Assembly (NCBI RefSeq): GCF_000813005.1
Contig: NZ_JSYP01000026.1
Coordinates: 1-64,000, forward strand
Length of the DNA stretch: 64,000 nucleotides
Source: Flavobacterium sp. KMS
GTDB lineage: Bacteria; Bacteroidota; Bacteroidia; Flavobacteriales; Flavobacteriaceae
Reading direction: 5' to 3'
Shown here: piece after piece, positions 17,108 to 25,128 of the stretch
How the letters are laid out: each line of letters opens with the position of its first letter
Numbering within the stretch: the first letter of the stretch is position 1
Program-made: the position numbers and the translations under genes
The notes under the pieces: generated by a model
The model's database searches: none
What the model was told of the DNA's origin: nothing
Seen by the model: the letters and a program-made list of their open reading frames with translations, nothing else

Positions 17108-17331
17108 AATATAAAATGTTAATTGTTTAAAAAATTGTTTTTGTTAAAAAAAGGGCAAAAGAATGGCTGCTACAAGTTCCTAAACTTGTAATTATCTACG
17201 ATTTATCTTAAAATGGTATTTGTAATTTAGAATCCAAAAAATAAGATGACTCTTTTTGGACGGTTTTAAAAACTGGTCTTTTAATTGGATTTTGCTCTTG
17301 GCCAAGAGATAAATTTGCTTTTGCTAGCGAG

Positions 17332-17397
17332 TACAAATTTAAGGCTCAAGATTGCTTTTTCCAATTTTTCAGATTATCAAAGCCAGTAGTTTCAGTG
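17332..17397 (-). promoter_or_regulatory. Late promoter of the sheath operon with activator motif
   Basis: The motif reads CACTGAAACTACTG on the minus strand (17384-17397). After 41 bases comes TTAAATTTGTA (17332-17342), whose TAAATTTG is a perfect TAnnTTTG -7 box. It is in exactly the same register as the TATTTTTA of the other late promoters. The motif starts 2 bases beyond the stop of the small HTH gene. Confidence 0.8.
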
Positions 17398-17399
17398 GT

Positions 17400-17579
17400 T
17401 TAAGCTCTGGCCTCTGTAGCGAGTCCTTCATTTATAATAGTATAAATGGTGCGTTCTGTTAAGAACAAAGTGTCTGAAAGTTCAGACACAACAACTTTCA
17501 TTTGTTTAGCTTGATTTCTATTTAGGTAGTTGATCACAAAATCTCTCCTTTTGTCTAATAGTGTTCTGCTTCTCTTCAT
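17400..17579 (-). CDS. Small helix-turn-helix protein, candidate late activator (59 aa)
   Basis: This 59-codon gene reads MKRSRTLLDKRRDFVINYLN and then RNQAKQMKVVVSELSDTLFL, TERTIYTIINEGLATEARA. The N-terminus is very basic. Residues about 28-52 form a helix-turn-helix (MKVVVSELSDTLFLTERTIYTIIN) with the TERTIY recognition-helix pattern seen in small phage DNA-binding proteins. It lies downstream of the 191-aa tail gene (17692-18267), whose promoter carries the same 14-bp motif, and just before the sheath promoter. I infer the role of a PrtN-like activator that binds TACTGAAACTACTG, including its own promoter. It is also the only small DNA-binding candidate in the locus besides the S24 repressor. 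Confidence 0.7.
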   Translation of the reverse strand: MKRSRTLLDKRRDFVINYLNRNQAKQMKVVVSELSDTLFLTERTIYTIINEGLATEARA

Positions 17580-17691
17580 ATTTTAGGTTTAAATAGTATG
17601 GGTTAATTATTATTTAGATTTGTATCCTATTGTAATTTTATCTCATATAATTATTTGTGAATATCACCTGTTAAATTATAGACCGTTCAAA

Positions 17692-18267
17692 TTAAGAGCT
17701 GGTTTTTAAATCAATATCTCCCTTAACCTGATTTGGGTTTATCCCTATTATTCCAGTAGTTAAGTTATACCCCAGCTCTTCTAATTCTTCATTACTTAAT
17801 CCATTATTGAAAAGAATATATTTCTTCTTTAAAATATTTTCTATTAATGTAGTTTTATAGGTTATCTCCCAAATGAAATAATCGTTCTTATCCCAGTAAA
17901 CTTCTTGATTATTACATTGCTTTTCTTTTATCTTAAAGGTTGAATTGGTATCTATAAAGGCATTGTTATTACTTGTAGATAATATAGCCTTGTCTATGCG
18001 ATGTGCAATTTCGAATGCTTCTTCATAGCTTGTAGAAGAAATAGTTCCAACTGGCAGTACGACGTAAAGGCAAAATGATACATCTGCTTTGTAATTTTTT
18101 TCAGAGGATGTCTCCCAAGAAATAGTATCGTATTTAAACATTACTATCGGTGCTGTAATCGTAGTTTTAAAAACAGCATCACTGTAAAGATGTACTGCTG
18201 GCGCATTAGAAATGAACTCTTTTTCGATAGCGCTTTTTTTCTCGTTATAAAATTCTTTTAAAATCAT
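17692..18267 (-). CDS. Tail terminator/completion-like protein, 191 aa
   Basis: This is an alpha/beta protein without signal peptide. It opens with MILKEFYNEKKSAIEKEF and has APAVHLYSD, a central beta hairpin (KADVSFCLYVVLPVG), a helix AFEIAHRIDKAIL and YFIWEITYKTTLIEN near residues 130-150. The strand-helix-strand layout and position just ahead of the sheath fit small tail terminator proteins of contractile phages, but I see no decisive motif. The promoter is at 18287-18352, with a leader of only about 15 bases. It is divergent from the S24 repressor and cotranscribed with the 59-aa HTH gene. Confidence 0.55.
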   Translation of the reverse strand: MILKEFYNEKKSAIEKEFISNAPAVHLYSDAVFKTTITAPIVMFKYDTISWETSSEKNYKADVSFCLYVVLPVGTISSTSYEEAFEIAHRIDKAILSTSNNNAFIDTNSTFKIKEKQCNNQEVYWDKNDYFIWEITYKTTLIENILKKKYILFNNGLSNEELEELGYNLTTGIIGINPNQVKGDIDLKTSS

Positions 18268-18286
18268 ATGGTGGATTGTTTGTTTG

Positions 18287-18352
18287 ACAAATATACAACA
18301 TATGTTTTAAAATATCCAACATATTGCCATAAAAAAAGCAGTGATTTCAGTA
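18287..18352 (-). promoter_or_regulatory. Promoter of the 191-aa/HTH operon with activator motif
   Basis: The motif TACTGAAATCACTG (minus strand, 18339-18352; two bases swapped against consensus) lies upstream of TATATTTG, a perfect -7 box at 18288-18295, at the usual distance within one or two bases. Repressor-like sites overlap it (next entry). This would make the operon both activated and repressed. Confidence 0.7.
18296..18327. promoter_or_regulatory. Candidate repressor operators, tail side
   Basis: CAACATATGTT (18296-18306, with a palindromic AACATATGTT) and CAACATATTGC (18317-18327) are spaced 21 bases apart, about two helical turns. The first abuts the -7 box of the operon leading to the HTH gene. 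A third copy, CAACATATAGT, lies on the repressor's own promoter at 18485. This is the arrangement expected for the S24 repressor's binding sites. Confidence 0.55.
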
Positions 18353-18476
18353 ATATGATTTATTTTTTTTTCTCTACATTAGAGTATTACAAGAATAAAA
18401 ACACCATAATCACCTTTAAAATTAGAAGTTACACAAAAAATTTATATCAGAATGCTATTATTTATTATATATTTTT

Positions 18477-18495
18477 TAGCTTTGCAACATATAGT
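18477..18495 (+). promoter_or_regulatory. Repressor gene promoter with overlapping operator
   Basis: TAGCTTTG (18477-18484) is a perfect TAnnTTTG -7 box for the S24 gene. CAACATATAGT (18485-18495) follows at once over the likely start of transcription, so autorepression is expected. A degenerate AAACATATTAC lies at about 18516. The stretch 18268-18550 otherwise holds no gene. Confidence 0.6.
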
Positions 18496-18550
18496 GGAAT
18501 ACCTTGCAAACAGCAAAACATATTACACAAACAATAAATGCAATTACAAC

Positions 18551-19351
18551 ATGGAAATACATACTAAAATAAAACGTATTATAGATGAGATGAAGTTAAA
18601 CAATAACTCATTTGCTAAATTAATAGGTGTAACCAGCACAACAATAGATAGTATCACTATTGGAAGATTGCAATCTGATGGACAGAGAAAAAGAACAAAG
18701 CCAGGTTTTGATTTACTACAAAGTATAATTACACATTGCAATGTGAATCCGGAATATTTCTTTGGAGAAAGTGATGCCATTTTTGTTAATAAAACGAACA
18801 ATGAAGTTGGTTTAAATTTACCAAAGATTATAACAGTAAACGAAGACGGAGAAGAAAACATCAATTTTGTGGGAGTAAAAGCCCGTGCAGGTTATTTAGA
18901 TGGCTATTCTGATCCGGAATACATGGAAAGCCTTCCTTCATTTAGTATGCCAATGCTAAAAAACGGAACTTATAGATGTTTTGAAATAAAAGGAAATTCG
19001 ATGTCAACAACCATACATGACGGAGATTATCTCTTTGGCAAATATGTCGATAATTTTGATGATATTCTTGATGGAAGAATTTATGTTATTATCAGTAAGA
19101 ATGATGGAGTGGTTGTAAAAAGGGTCCTGAACAGAATTAGAGAAAGCGGAAAATTAATCCTGAAGTCTGACAACAGAGATGGAAATTATCCAATGTATTC
19201 TATTTATGCCGAGGATATTCTCGAGGTTTGGTACGCGAGTATGTATGCTTCTAAACAAATGCCAGATCCTATTAATATTTATGAAAAGATTCATGATCTA
19301 GAAAGTAAATTCTATGAAATGGAAGAGGCTTTGAGAAAGAAACTGAATTAG
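18551..19351 (+). CDS. S24/LexA-like phage repressor (XRE HTH plus S24 peptidase)
   Basis: The best start is 18551 (MEIHTKIKRIIDEMKLNNNS). The frame is open further upstream, but the promoter at 18477-18484 lies inside that extension. The N-terminal domain is a lambda-repressor-like HTH (NSFAKLIGVTSTTIDSI). The C-terminal half is an S24 peptidase: a cleavage region KARAGYLDGY (about 108-117), FEIKGNSMS with the nucleophile Ser (about 149) and a VVVKRVL Lys (about 188). These repressors cleave themselves when RecA filaments form, or derepress otherwise. It is divergent from the operon encoding the small HTH protein and convergent with the spike operon. I infer it is the master repressor of the tail locus, like PrtR of pyocins. 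Confidence 0.92.
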   Translation: MEIHTKIKRIIDEMKLNNNSFAKLIGVTSTTIDSITIGRLQSDGQRKRTKPGFDLLQSIITHCNVNPEYFFGESDAIFVNKTNNEVGLNLPKIITVNEDGEENINFVGVKARAGYLDGYSDPEYMESLPSFSMPMLKNGTYRCFEIKGNSMSTTIHDGDYLFGKYVDNFDDILDGRIYVIISKNDGVVVKRVLNRIRESGKLILKSDNRDGNYPMYSIYAEDILEVWYASMYASKQMPDPINIYEKIHDLESKFYEMEEALRKKLN

Positions 19352-19406
19352 ATATTTTTGTGATTTTTTAGAATTTCAATTGAAACTAAGTTGTACTTTT
19401 CAAATA

Positions 19407-19446
19407 TTAAACTGCCTCTTGCGATATTTCGCAAGAGGCAGTTTAA
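19407..19446. terminator. Bidirectional terminator between repressor and spike operon
   Basis: A perfect 18-bp stem (19407-19424 with 19429-19446) surrounds a 4-base loop between the convergent S24 gene and the 82-aa gene. It carries TTAAACTGCCTCTTGCGA on one arm. Confidence 0.9.
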
Positions 19447-19462
19447 GTTTAGTTTGAATTTG

Positions 19463-19711
19463 TTATGAAATCTTTCCAGTCCCGGTTCCGGTTTGCGCTG
19501 ATGCAGAGCCAGTCGTAGTTACTGTGGTGTTTACAGTTCCTGATTTGACAAATGTGTCAATTGCAGTTGCTAATTTTTCTGCTGTTTTTTCTCTCGCAAT
19601 TTTTGATTGATTTGCATTATCATCTCCGTTGCTTACATCGACCGATATTTGTGTGCTTTTGTCTAATGCTTCTAAGATTGCTGCTTGTAATGCTGATATT
19701 TGTAATGCCAT
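19463..19711 (-). CDS. Small hypothetical tail protein, 82 aa
   Basis: This is the last gene of the hub/spike operon, 4 bases after the spike gene. The N-terminal part is helical (LQISALQAAILEALDKS), and the C-terminus is a low-complexity Thr/Ser/Gly tail (TTVTTTGSASAQTGTGTGKIS). I do not recognise the family. Small proteins here can be spike tips, hub clamps or fibre adaptors; none of these is shown by the sequence. Confidence 0.6.
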   Translation of the reverse strand: MALQISALQAAILEALDKSTQISVDVSNGDDNANQSKIAREKTAEKLATAIDTFVKSGTVNTTVTTTGSASAQTGTGTGKIS

Positions 19712-19715
19712 TTTT

Positions 19716-20561
19716 TTAAATTTTTAGTAAATTTTGTAAATTAGATTTTATTGTAAGTAGACTCCCTACATTCGGACCAACTCCTTGTACAACTACAATT
19801 TTTGAGACTTCTGTAATGAGGCTTTCTAATTCGGTTAATAAATTTTTTGTCCCAGCATCAATTTTAAATTTATCATCCATTTCAAAAATCAAATCACCTT
19901 TTTTAAATGAAGTTTTTACATCAGAAATTATTGCTTCAAACCCGTCTTTGATGGTTACTTTGACTTCTTTATCTTTTAAATTGAAAATTGTATTTCCTTC
20001 ATTAATGCTGATATTTTGTTCTTTAATATTAAAGCTGTTTTTCGAAATTTCTGTACCATTTTCATCGTAAAAAGTGGTACTAATGTTCGAGCCTTCTTTA
20101 CCGTTAAATTCTAGTTGAGCGATATTTTTATATGTAGGTACTGAAGTTGTCGAAGAATCATTACCTTCTTTTTCTTTAAATAAAACCTGGAATTTATCTA
20201 CATCAATATCAATTTCCAAATAATGATTCTCGTCATTTTTAAAGCGAATAAAAGTACGTTCGACCTCCGAAAACTGCGAAATAAACGCGCGAGTTTCTAC
20301 TCCGCCAATAATGGTAGCCAAAACCCAGCTGTCTTTTTTAGGAATCGTAATAATTCCTTGTTCTACATCCAGGATTGAAGCTTTCAATCGTACATTTTTA
20401 AGAATCGCGCCATCGGCCCTCATTATGTTTACGGTATAAGCATCTTCCGGATTATGGAGCGATTCTGTTTCTTTGTTTATTTCGATGACTTTTGCCGCAA
20501 AAGTTTCAATAATTTGATTTTTATTAGCGACATCTTTTATTAGATCTGTTATGTTTCCCAT
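19716..20561 (-). CDS. Baseplate spike protein, gpV-like
   Basis: This 281-aa protein follows the hub gene by 11 bases. It starts with a helix and then has an OB-fold-like region (VNIMRADGAILKNVRLKASILD, GIITIPKKDSWVLATIIGG, TRAFISQFSEVERTFIRF) typical of gpV-like spikes. The C-terminal part is repetitive beta (NISTTFYDENGTEISKNSF, FNLKDKEVKVTIKDGFEAII), as expected for a triple-stranded beta-helix needle, ending in a helix. No PAAR tip is evident in it. The spike pierces the outer membrane. Confidence 0.75.
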   Translation of the reverse strand: MGNITDLIKDVANKNQIIETFAAKVIEINKETESLHNPEDAYTVNIMRADGAILKNVRLKASILDVEQGIITIPKKDSWVLATIIGGVETRAFISQFSEVERTFIRFKNDENHYLEIDIDVDKFQVLFKEKEGNDSSTTSVPTYKNIAQLEFNGKEGSNISTTFYDENGTEISKNSFNIKEQNISINEGNTIFNLKDKEVKVTIKDGFEAIISDVKTSFKKGDLIFEMDDKFKIDAGTKNLLTELESLITEVSKIVVVQGVGPNVGSLLTIKSNLQNLLKI

Positions 20562-20572
20562 TTTAGTTTTTT

Positions 20573-21877
20573 TTAGATTGCTTCTACTCTTCGTCCTATA
20601 TAAATCCTTTGTCTGTAACCGTTTTCGCCAAAACTTCGCTCTACTTTCTCGACTTGAAAAGTTCCATTTTTTTCTTTGTCTTTTGCGTTTTCAAGAATTA
20701 CTTTATCTGTAGGTCGTACAAACGGCTCACCAAAAGTGAGAAAAGAACCTTCAAATCCGCTTGGTTTAGATTCCATTGCTCTTAAAGCAGCATATTGATA
20801 CAATTCTGAAGCTATTTGTGTCGTTGCTTTTTTAAAAGCTGTTGGATCTTTTGGTAAATCATCGGAATCACTATGCAGAACATGGTTTTTTATTAATTGC
20901 CCATTTGGATCGCCCAATTCAATATAAATTGGCGTGTTTGAGTTCTTAAAGTATTTTTCTACTCGAGTTCGCGTGTTTTTTGTAGATTCATTAACTACAA
21001 CCAATTTATCTTCAATAATATTATACCGAAATCTAAAACGTGCTTTTCCTGAAAAACTTCCGGAAATTGATTTCCCTACTTTGTCCAACTGAGAACTTAA
21101 AAGGCTAAGTCCCTCATTGATTAACTTTTTCACAAGTGTGCCTGCTAATGGACTTTTAATGAAATTACGAGTGATAAAACCACCCAATTCAGTAGCAGTA
21201 TGTTGCTGCGGATTATTGGTAATTGTAAGTACAGGACCCGTTTCTTCGGTTTTAAAATAAGTATAAATCCCTTTGTCTTTTAACATATCAAAAACCTGCG
21301 CCAGACTTTGGTTTCTGTTAACCATTATATTTCCTAATTCTTCGTCAAGAGCATTTACTTTAAAAGGCAATTTTAGTTCTTTGATTCTTTTTTCGAAAAA
21401 AGTTTTAGGATTAAATTTTTCAACATTTGTAGTTGGATTTGTAGCAACAATATTTAACGTATCATTCTTACTTTGAACATCGTCGTCTTTTACCGCTTTT
21501 ACTTTTTTAAAAGCATACATCGTGTCTTCACAAGATATAGTAGCAGTTGTTATATCCGATTGAACTCCTGTGACATAACCTCTAAAAGCTGGTTTATAAT
21601 TGCCATCATATCCTAATAATATTTCGATATAATTTTCAAGTTTAAAAAAGTCGTGAATTGTTTTTTCTTCACCATTGGCATTTGCAAATAAGTTTTGGTC
21701 GAAACCTTTAGTATCTGTATATACTTTTTTTGGCATTACAAGGGTTGCCGTATCTGTTAGGGATTTGTATGAACTGTTTATATCGACATTTTTGACATAA
21801 GTAAATTCATAATATTTAGGAGTTGGAATAAGTCTTATTGTTTCGTAAACTTTAATTCTCGCATTTAGTTTAAGCAT
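20573..21877 (-). CDS. Tail hub protein, gpD-like
   Basis: This 434-aa protein has the order of landmarks of phage late control protein D/VgrG-type hubs: the YEFTYVKNVDINSSYKSLTDTATLVMPK start, FFKLENYIEILLGYDGNYKPAFRGYVTGVQSD, TISCEDTMYAFKK, a domain with NQSLAQVFDMLKDKGIYTYF, and the C-terminal SFLTFGEPFVRPTDKVIL plus a basic end. The hub bridges the tube and the spike. Its start overlaps the previous gene by 8 bases, and the spike gene follows by 11 bases. Confidence 0.8.
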   Translation of the reverse strand: MLKLNARIKVYETIRLIPTPKYYEFTYVKNVDINSSYKSLTDTATLVMPKKVYTDTKGFDQNLFANANGEEKTIHDFFKLENYIEILLGYDGNYKPAFRGYVTGVQSDITTATISCEDTMYAFKKVKAVKDDDVQSKNDTLNIVATNPTTNVEKFNPKTFFEKRIKELKLPFKVNALDEELGNIMVNRNQSLAQVFDMLKDKGIYTYFKTEETGPVLTITNNPQQHTATELGGFITRNFIKSPLAGTLVKKLINEGLSLLSSQLDKVGKSISGSFSGKARFRFRYNIIEDKLVVVNESTKNTRTRVEKYFKNSNTPIYIELGDPNGQLIKNHVLHSDSDDLPKDPTAFKKATTQIASELYQYAALRAMESKPSGFEGSFLTFGEPFVRPTDKVILENAKDKEKNGTFQVEKVERSFGENGYRQRIYIGRRVEAI

Positions 21878-22427
21878 TGTCTCTAATTATTAGTTCTACG
21901 GTTTCATCTGACGTGGCGCTGGCAGTAAATTTTTGAATATTTTTTGTTCCAGAAATAGAAGGAATTGAATACGAATCTATCACAAGTTCATAAATACCAA
22001 ATCGGTTTAAAATTGCATGTGTTACTCTTAAAGAATAAGGCGCATTTAGAAATTGCTTCAATAAAAAAAGCTTTTCTTTTGGATATTCATCTCCCGTTTC
22101 ATTAGCGATTAATCCTTCGATAGAAATACTAAAATCACCATTTGTAATATGTTCTTTGATAGTTGAATCTCTTCCTTCGATTCCTTCTTTCCTGATAACT
22201 TTTGAACGATTTAAATTTACAGTAACAGCATCTATTCGCAAACTTGGTAAATTAAGATCGCTTTTTACCAGGGGTTCAAAAACTAAAGGAGCAAAAACTC
22301 TTAGATTAAACTCGCCCCCTGTTTTATCTATAATAAAATCTTTCGATTCTGATTCGTTATAGTTAATGCCAGCGTATTCAATATCCTTGGTATCTAAAAT
22401 TTCGTTTACATTAAAATTGAATTTCAT
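21870..22427 (-). CDS. Tail protein, DUF6046-like
   Basis: This 185-aa protein resembles the DUF6046 proteins that accompany contractile tails in Bacteroidetes. It has VFAPLVFEPLVKSDLNLPSLRIDAVTVNLNRSK, then DGFSISIEG-type and KEKLFLLKQFLNAPYSLRVTHAILN, and ends in VELIIRDNA. It lies between the chaperone-like gene and the hub and overlaps the hub gene by 8 bases. A role as a tail-tube initiator or baseplate adaptor is plausible from position. The family name is by eye. Confidence 0.65.
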   Translation of the reverse strand: MKFNFNVNEILDTKDIEYAGINYNESESKDFIIDKTGGEFNLRVFAPLVFEPLVKSDLNLPSLRIDAVTVNLNRSKVIRKEGIEGRDSTIKEHITNGDFSISIEGLIANETGDEYPKEKLFLLKQFLNAPYSLRVTHAILNRFGIYELVIDSYSIPSISGTKNIQKFTASATSDETVELIIRDNA

Positions 22428-22445
22428 AATGATTTATTTTTGTTT

Positions 22446-22916
22446 TTAATTTGAAAATGTTTTAGCAAAAGCTGTTATAAGTGTATTTTCCTGTCTTGTT
22501 TCGTTATGTTTTTGCAACCAAAGAGCTTCTTCTAGTAATTTGTAAAACTCATCTATAGAAAGTTTATAAGGATCTACCTGAAAAGCATATCTGATAAGGG
22601 CTGCCGATTTTTTGAATTCATCTTTTTGAGGAGTTACATCTATCGCAAATTCACTGTCTTTTTTTATCATGGCTACAATAGAATTTCCTGCAGAAAGCAT
22701 AAATTCATCATCATAATTCTCTTTATCCAGGACACACTCTTTAAATAAAAACAGAATTGCTTCGTGGGGATTGCCCTTATATTTATTTTGATAGTTTAAA
22801 AAAGTAGTAAATGATGGTTTTTTGCAATAGGTCGTTGTTAATTGATCATCTGAGGTAAGCTTTAACACTGTACCGTATTTTTCTTTTAGTCTTTGAATGG
22901 AAGTTTCGTCTTGCAT
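22446..22916 (-). CDS. Tail chaperone-like protein, second copy (156 aa)
   Basis: This protein is related to that of 14526-14870: KYGTVLKLTSDDQLTTTYCKKPS followed by ILFLFKECVLDKENYDDEFM. The C-terminal half (IRYAFQVDPYKLSIDEFYKLLEEALWLQKHN) is extra. It lies directly upstream of the DUF6046 and hub genes. Two copies in one tail locus suggest that one serves the toxin/tape-measure protein and the other the hub or a second helper; that is inference. Confidence 0.6.
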   Translation of the reverse strand: MQDETSIQRLKEKYGTVLKLTSDDQLTTTYCKKPSFTTFLNYQNKYKGNPHEAILFLFKECVLDKENYDDEFMLSAGNSIVAMIKKDSEFAIDVTPQKDEFKKSAALIRYAFQVDPYKLSIDEFYKLLEEALWLQKHNETRQENTLITAFAKTFSN

Positions 22917-22980
22917 TTTATGGTTTTAGAGATTTTGTTTTTTTGTGATGTAGGAGTAGCTTAAAAAAGTATTATGACTT

Positions 22981-23175
22981 TTAAATATTACTGTCTCTAC
23001 TTTCTTTTTTTAAGGCCTCAGTCAGACTTTCATTTTTTTCAGATACTGATGAGGGCATAATATTAAAACTCTCTATAAAAATATTTCCCTCTTTTGCTTG
23101 TCCCAAAGGATTTTTAAAATTACTCATGTCTGGTGTTTTAGGAATTTCTCCTAAGTCTTTTGGTATATAATCCAT
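22981..23175 (-). CDS. Small leader protein of the hub operon, 64 aa
   Basis: This is the first gene after the late promoter at 23312-23377. The product starts MDYIPKDLGEIPKTPDMSNF and is short, polar and without membrane segments. A truncated relative (MDYLLSKGMKRMPKIPDKSNF) is encoded at 34123-34203, also first after a late promoter. The function is unknown. The shared MDY...PKxPDxSNF core suggests a small conserved tail component or leader peptide. Confidence 0.55.
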   Translation of the reverse strand: MDYIPKDLGEIPKTPDMSNFKNPLGQAKEGNIFIESFNIMPSSVSEKNESLTEALKKESRDSNI

Positions 23176-23311
23176 GATTAGTCTATTGTTTAATTGTTAA
23201 TGTAATTGTTGAAAGTATGGTGTGCAGTTGAGGTCTCTATTCAGTAAAAAAACCTAAAAATAAAGGGAATTGTTTTGCCTGTTAGGCATTCTAATATTCG
23301 TTATTAGAGCA

Positions 23312-23377
23312 TGTAAAAATACAGTAGAAGAGGGTGAAAAACGAATAATTGAAGGGGTAGTTTCTGTAGTTTCAGTA
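23312..23377 (-). promoter_or_regulatory. Late promoter of the hub operon with activator motif
   Basis: TACTGAAACTACAG (minus strand, 23364-23377; one change) is followed after exactly 41 bases by GTATTTTTACA (23312-23322), identical to the -7 elements at 7378 and 9021. The region 23176-23589 holds this promoter and the terminator below and no gene. Confidence 0.8.
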
Positions 23378-23446
23378 GAATGTAAGTAGAGTTAATTGGT
23401 TGTTTTATATAACGAAACATTTTTTTTATTCATGGTTTGATATAAG

Positions 23447-23506
23447 GTAAAAAACACCCAAAATCATTATGGAATTTGTGTTTTCCTAATGCTTTTGAGT
23501 GTTTTT
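23447..23506 (-). terminator. Terminator after the third fibre cassette
   Basis: On the minus strand AAAAACACTCAAAA can pair with TTTTGGGTGTTTTT across a 29-base loop, with one G-U pair and trailing T. It ends the transcript that runs through the BspA-like gene at 23590. Confidence 0.65.
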
Positions 23507-23589
23507 ACAATCTATATGAAAATTTAGTTTTGAATTACGGATGTTTTTTTATTTCCGATTCTTGAAATCTATTTTAACTTTTGATTATT

Positions 23590-25128
23590 CTAAATACCAC
23601 CATCTACTATTATCCAATTATTGGGAGCGTTTTGTAAAATTGTTTTTCCCACTGTTCCCGCAGACGTATATTTTACTAAACCGAATCTGATTATTATTTT
23701 GGGCTTTACAGGTCTTGAACTCCAGCCGTTATATATGGCATTAAGATTAGTGGTTGAAAGTGAGGATGTAATAAAATCATTAAAAGTAGTTACATTGGAT
23801 GTGTTCCAAGAACCAATGTCTTGATTAAATGTTGATGCGTTGTTAAACATACTCGACATATTAGTTACATTGGATGTGTTCCAAGAACCAATGTCTTGAT
23901 TAAATGTTGATGCGTTGTTAAACATACTCGACATATTAGTTACATTGGATGTGTTCCAATTCCTAATATCAATACTATTACTATTATTGAAAACTGATGC
24001 AGATAGAAACATATTTGACATATTGGTAACTTTTGACACATTCCAATTTCCAATGTTTTGATTAAATGCCGATGCGTTTCGAAACATACTTGAAATATTC
24101 GTTACATTTGATACATTCCAATTTCCAATATTTTGATTAAATGTCGATGCACTTTCAAACATACTCGACATATTGGTCGCATTTGATAGATTCCAATTTC
24201 CAATTTGTTGATTAAAATCTGTACATCCTTGAAACATTGCTCCAGTATTGGTAACTTTTGATACATTCCAATTTCCAATATCTTGATTGAATGTGCTTAC
24301 GTTATAAAACATTCTTGACATATCAGTAACTTTTGAAACATCCCAAGAACTAATATTTTGATTGAACTCTCGTATGTTATAAAATAGACTTGACATATTA
24401 GTTACATTTGATACATCCCAATTATCTAATGGCCGATTAAATGAAACTGACCAAGCAAACATATATGACATATTTGTAACATTTGAAACATTCCAATTTT
24501 CGATATTCTGATTAAATGAAGTTGTTCCAAAAAACATTTCAGTCATATTAGTAACTTTTGAAACGTTCCAATTCCCAACCGGTTGATTAAAATTTCTACA
24601 GCCTGAAAACATATATGCCATGTCAATAACATTTGATACATCCCAATTATTCATATTCTTAACAGTCGTTAAATTGGTACAGTTTGCAAATGCATTTACC
24701 ATAGAAATCAAACCAGATGTATTAAGTGTATCATTCGTGTTAGATAAGTCTAAGTTATCACATCCTATAAAATAAGATCCTTCTGTAGTACCGAGCCTTA
24801 AGATTCCCCAATTTGCGATGTTTAAAATCTTTGATTTATCTCCAGCATACTCAAAAGACCAACCATAACAAGTACCAGAAATTGTAATTGTATAAGTTCC
24901 TGCTGTAACGTAATTATGTGTCACTTCTAACTGATTGTAAGATGTGATAATATTACTACTACCATCACCCCAATCTACAATAAAATTATATGTTCCTGCT
25001 GCAATTAATGGCAATTTTATTTGAGTTATTGCACTAGAGTCTGTAGAAACATTGTCTGTTTTCCAAGTAGAAACAAACGGTTTAAATTTATTTCTCCCAA
25101 ATACGGTATGTTGTAAAAGACTTCCCAT
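23590..25128 (-). CDS. BspA/DUF285-repeat tail adhesin, cassette 3 (512 aa)
   Basis: The protein begins MGSLLQHTVFGRNKFKPF, followed by a PKD-like domain (VDWGDGSSN, TAGTYTITISG) and then many 25-residue repeats of the pattern FNQxIGNWNxSNVTNMSxMF. That is the DUF285/BspA-like leucine-rich repeat seen in surface adhesins. The last 60 residues (YNGWSSRPVKPKIIIRFG... WIIVDGGI) are shared by all three adhesins in the window. There is no signal peptide or sorting domain, so it is not an ordinary surface protein; position indicates a tail-fibre tip. Its start shares one base with the stop of the upstream fibre gene (TAATG). Residues near the C-terminus include an exact 75-base tandem duplication. 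Confidence 0.85.
   Translation of the reverse strand: MGSLLQHTVFGRNKFKPFVSTWKTDNVSTDSSAITQIKLPLIAAGTYNFIVDWGDGSSNIITSYNQLEVTHNYVTAGTYTITISGTCYGWSFEYAGDKSKILNIANWGILRLGTTEGSYFIGCDNLDLSNTNDTLNTSGLISMVNAFANCTNLTTVKNMNNWDVSNVIDMAYMFSGCRNFNQPVGNWNVSKVTNMTEMFFGTTSFNQNIENWNVSNVTNMSYMFAWSVSFNRPLDNWDVSNVTNMSSLFYNIREFNQNISSWDVSKVTDMSRMFYNVSTFNQDIGNWNVSKVTNTGAMFQGCTDFNQQIGNWNLSNATNMSSMFESASTFNQNIGNWNVSNVTNISSMFRNASAFNQNIGNWNVSKVTNMSNMFLSASVFNNSNSIDIRNWNTSNVTNMSSMFNNASTFNQDIGSWNTSNVTNMSSMFNNASTFNQDIGSWNTSNVTTFNDFITSSLSTTNLNAIYNGWSSRPVKPKIIIRFGLVKYTSAGTVGKTILQNAPNNWIIVDGGI
23791..23940 (-). repeat. Exact 75-bp tandem duplication inside the cassette 3 adhesin
   Basis: The units 23791-23865 and 23866-23940 are the same by eye over 75 bases (one 25-residue repeat each). 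A third unit starts at 23941 and diverges after about 18 bases. This points to recent slippage or unequal recombination that lengthens the adhesin. Confidence 0.85.
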
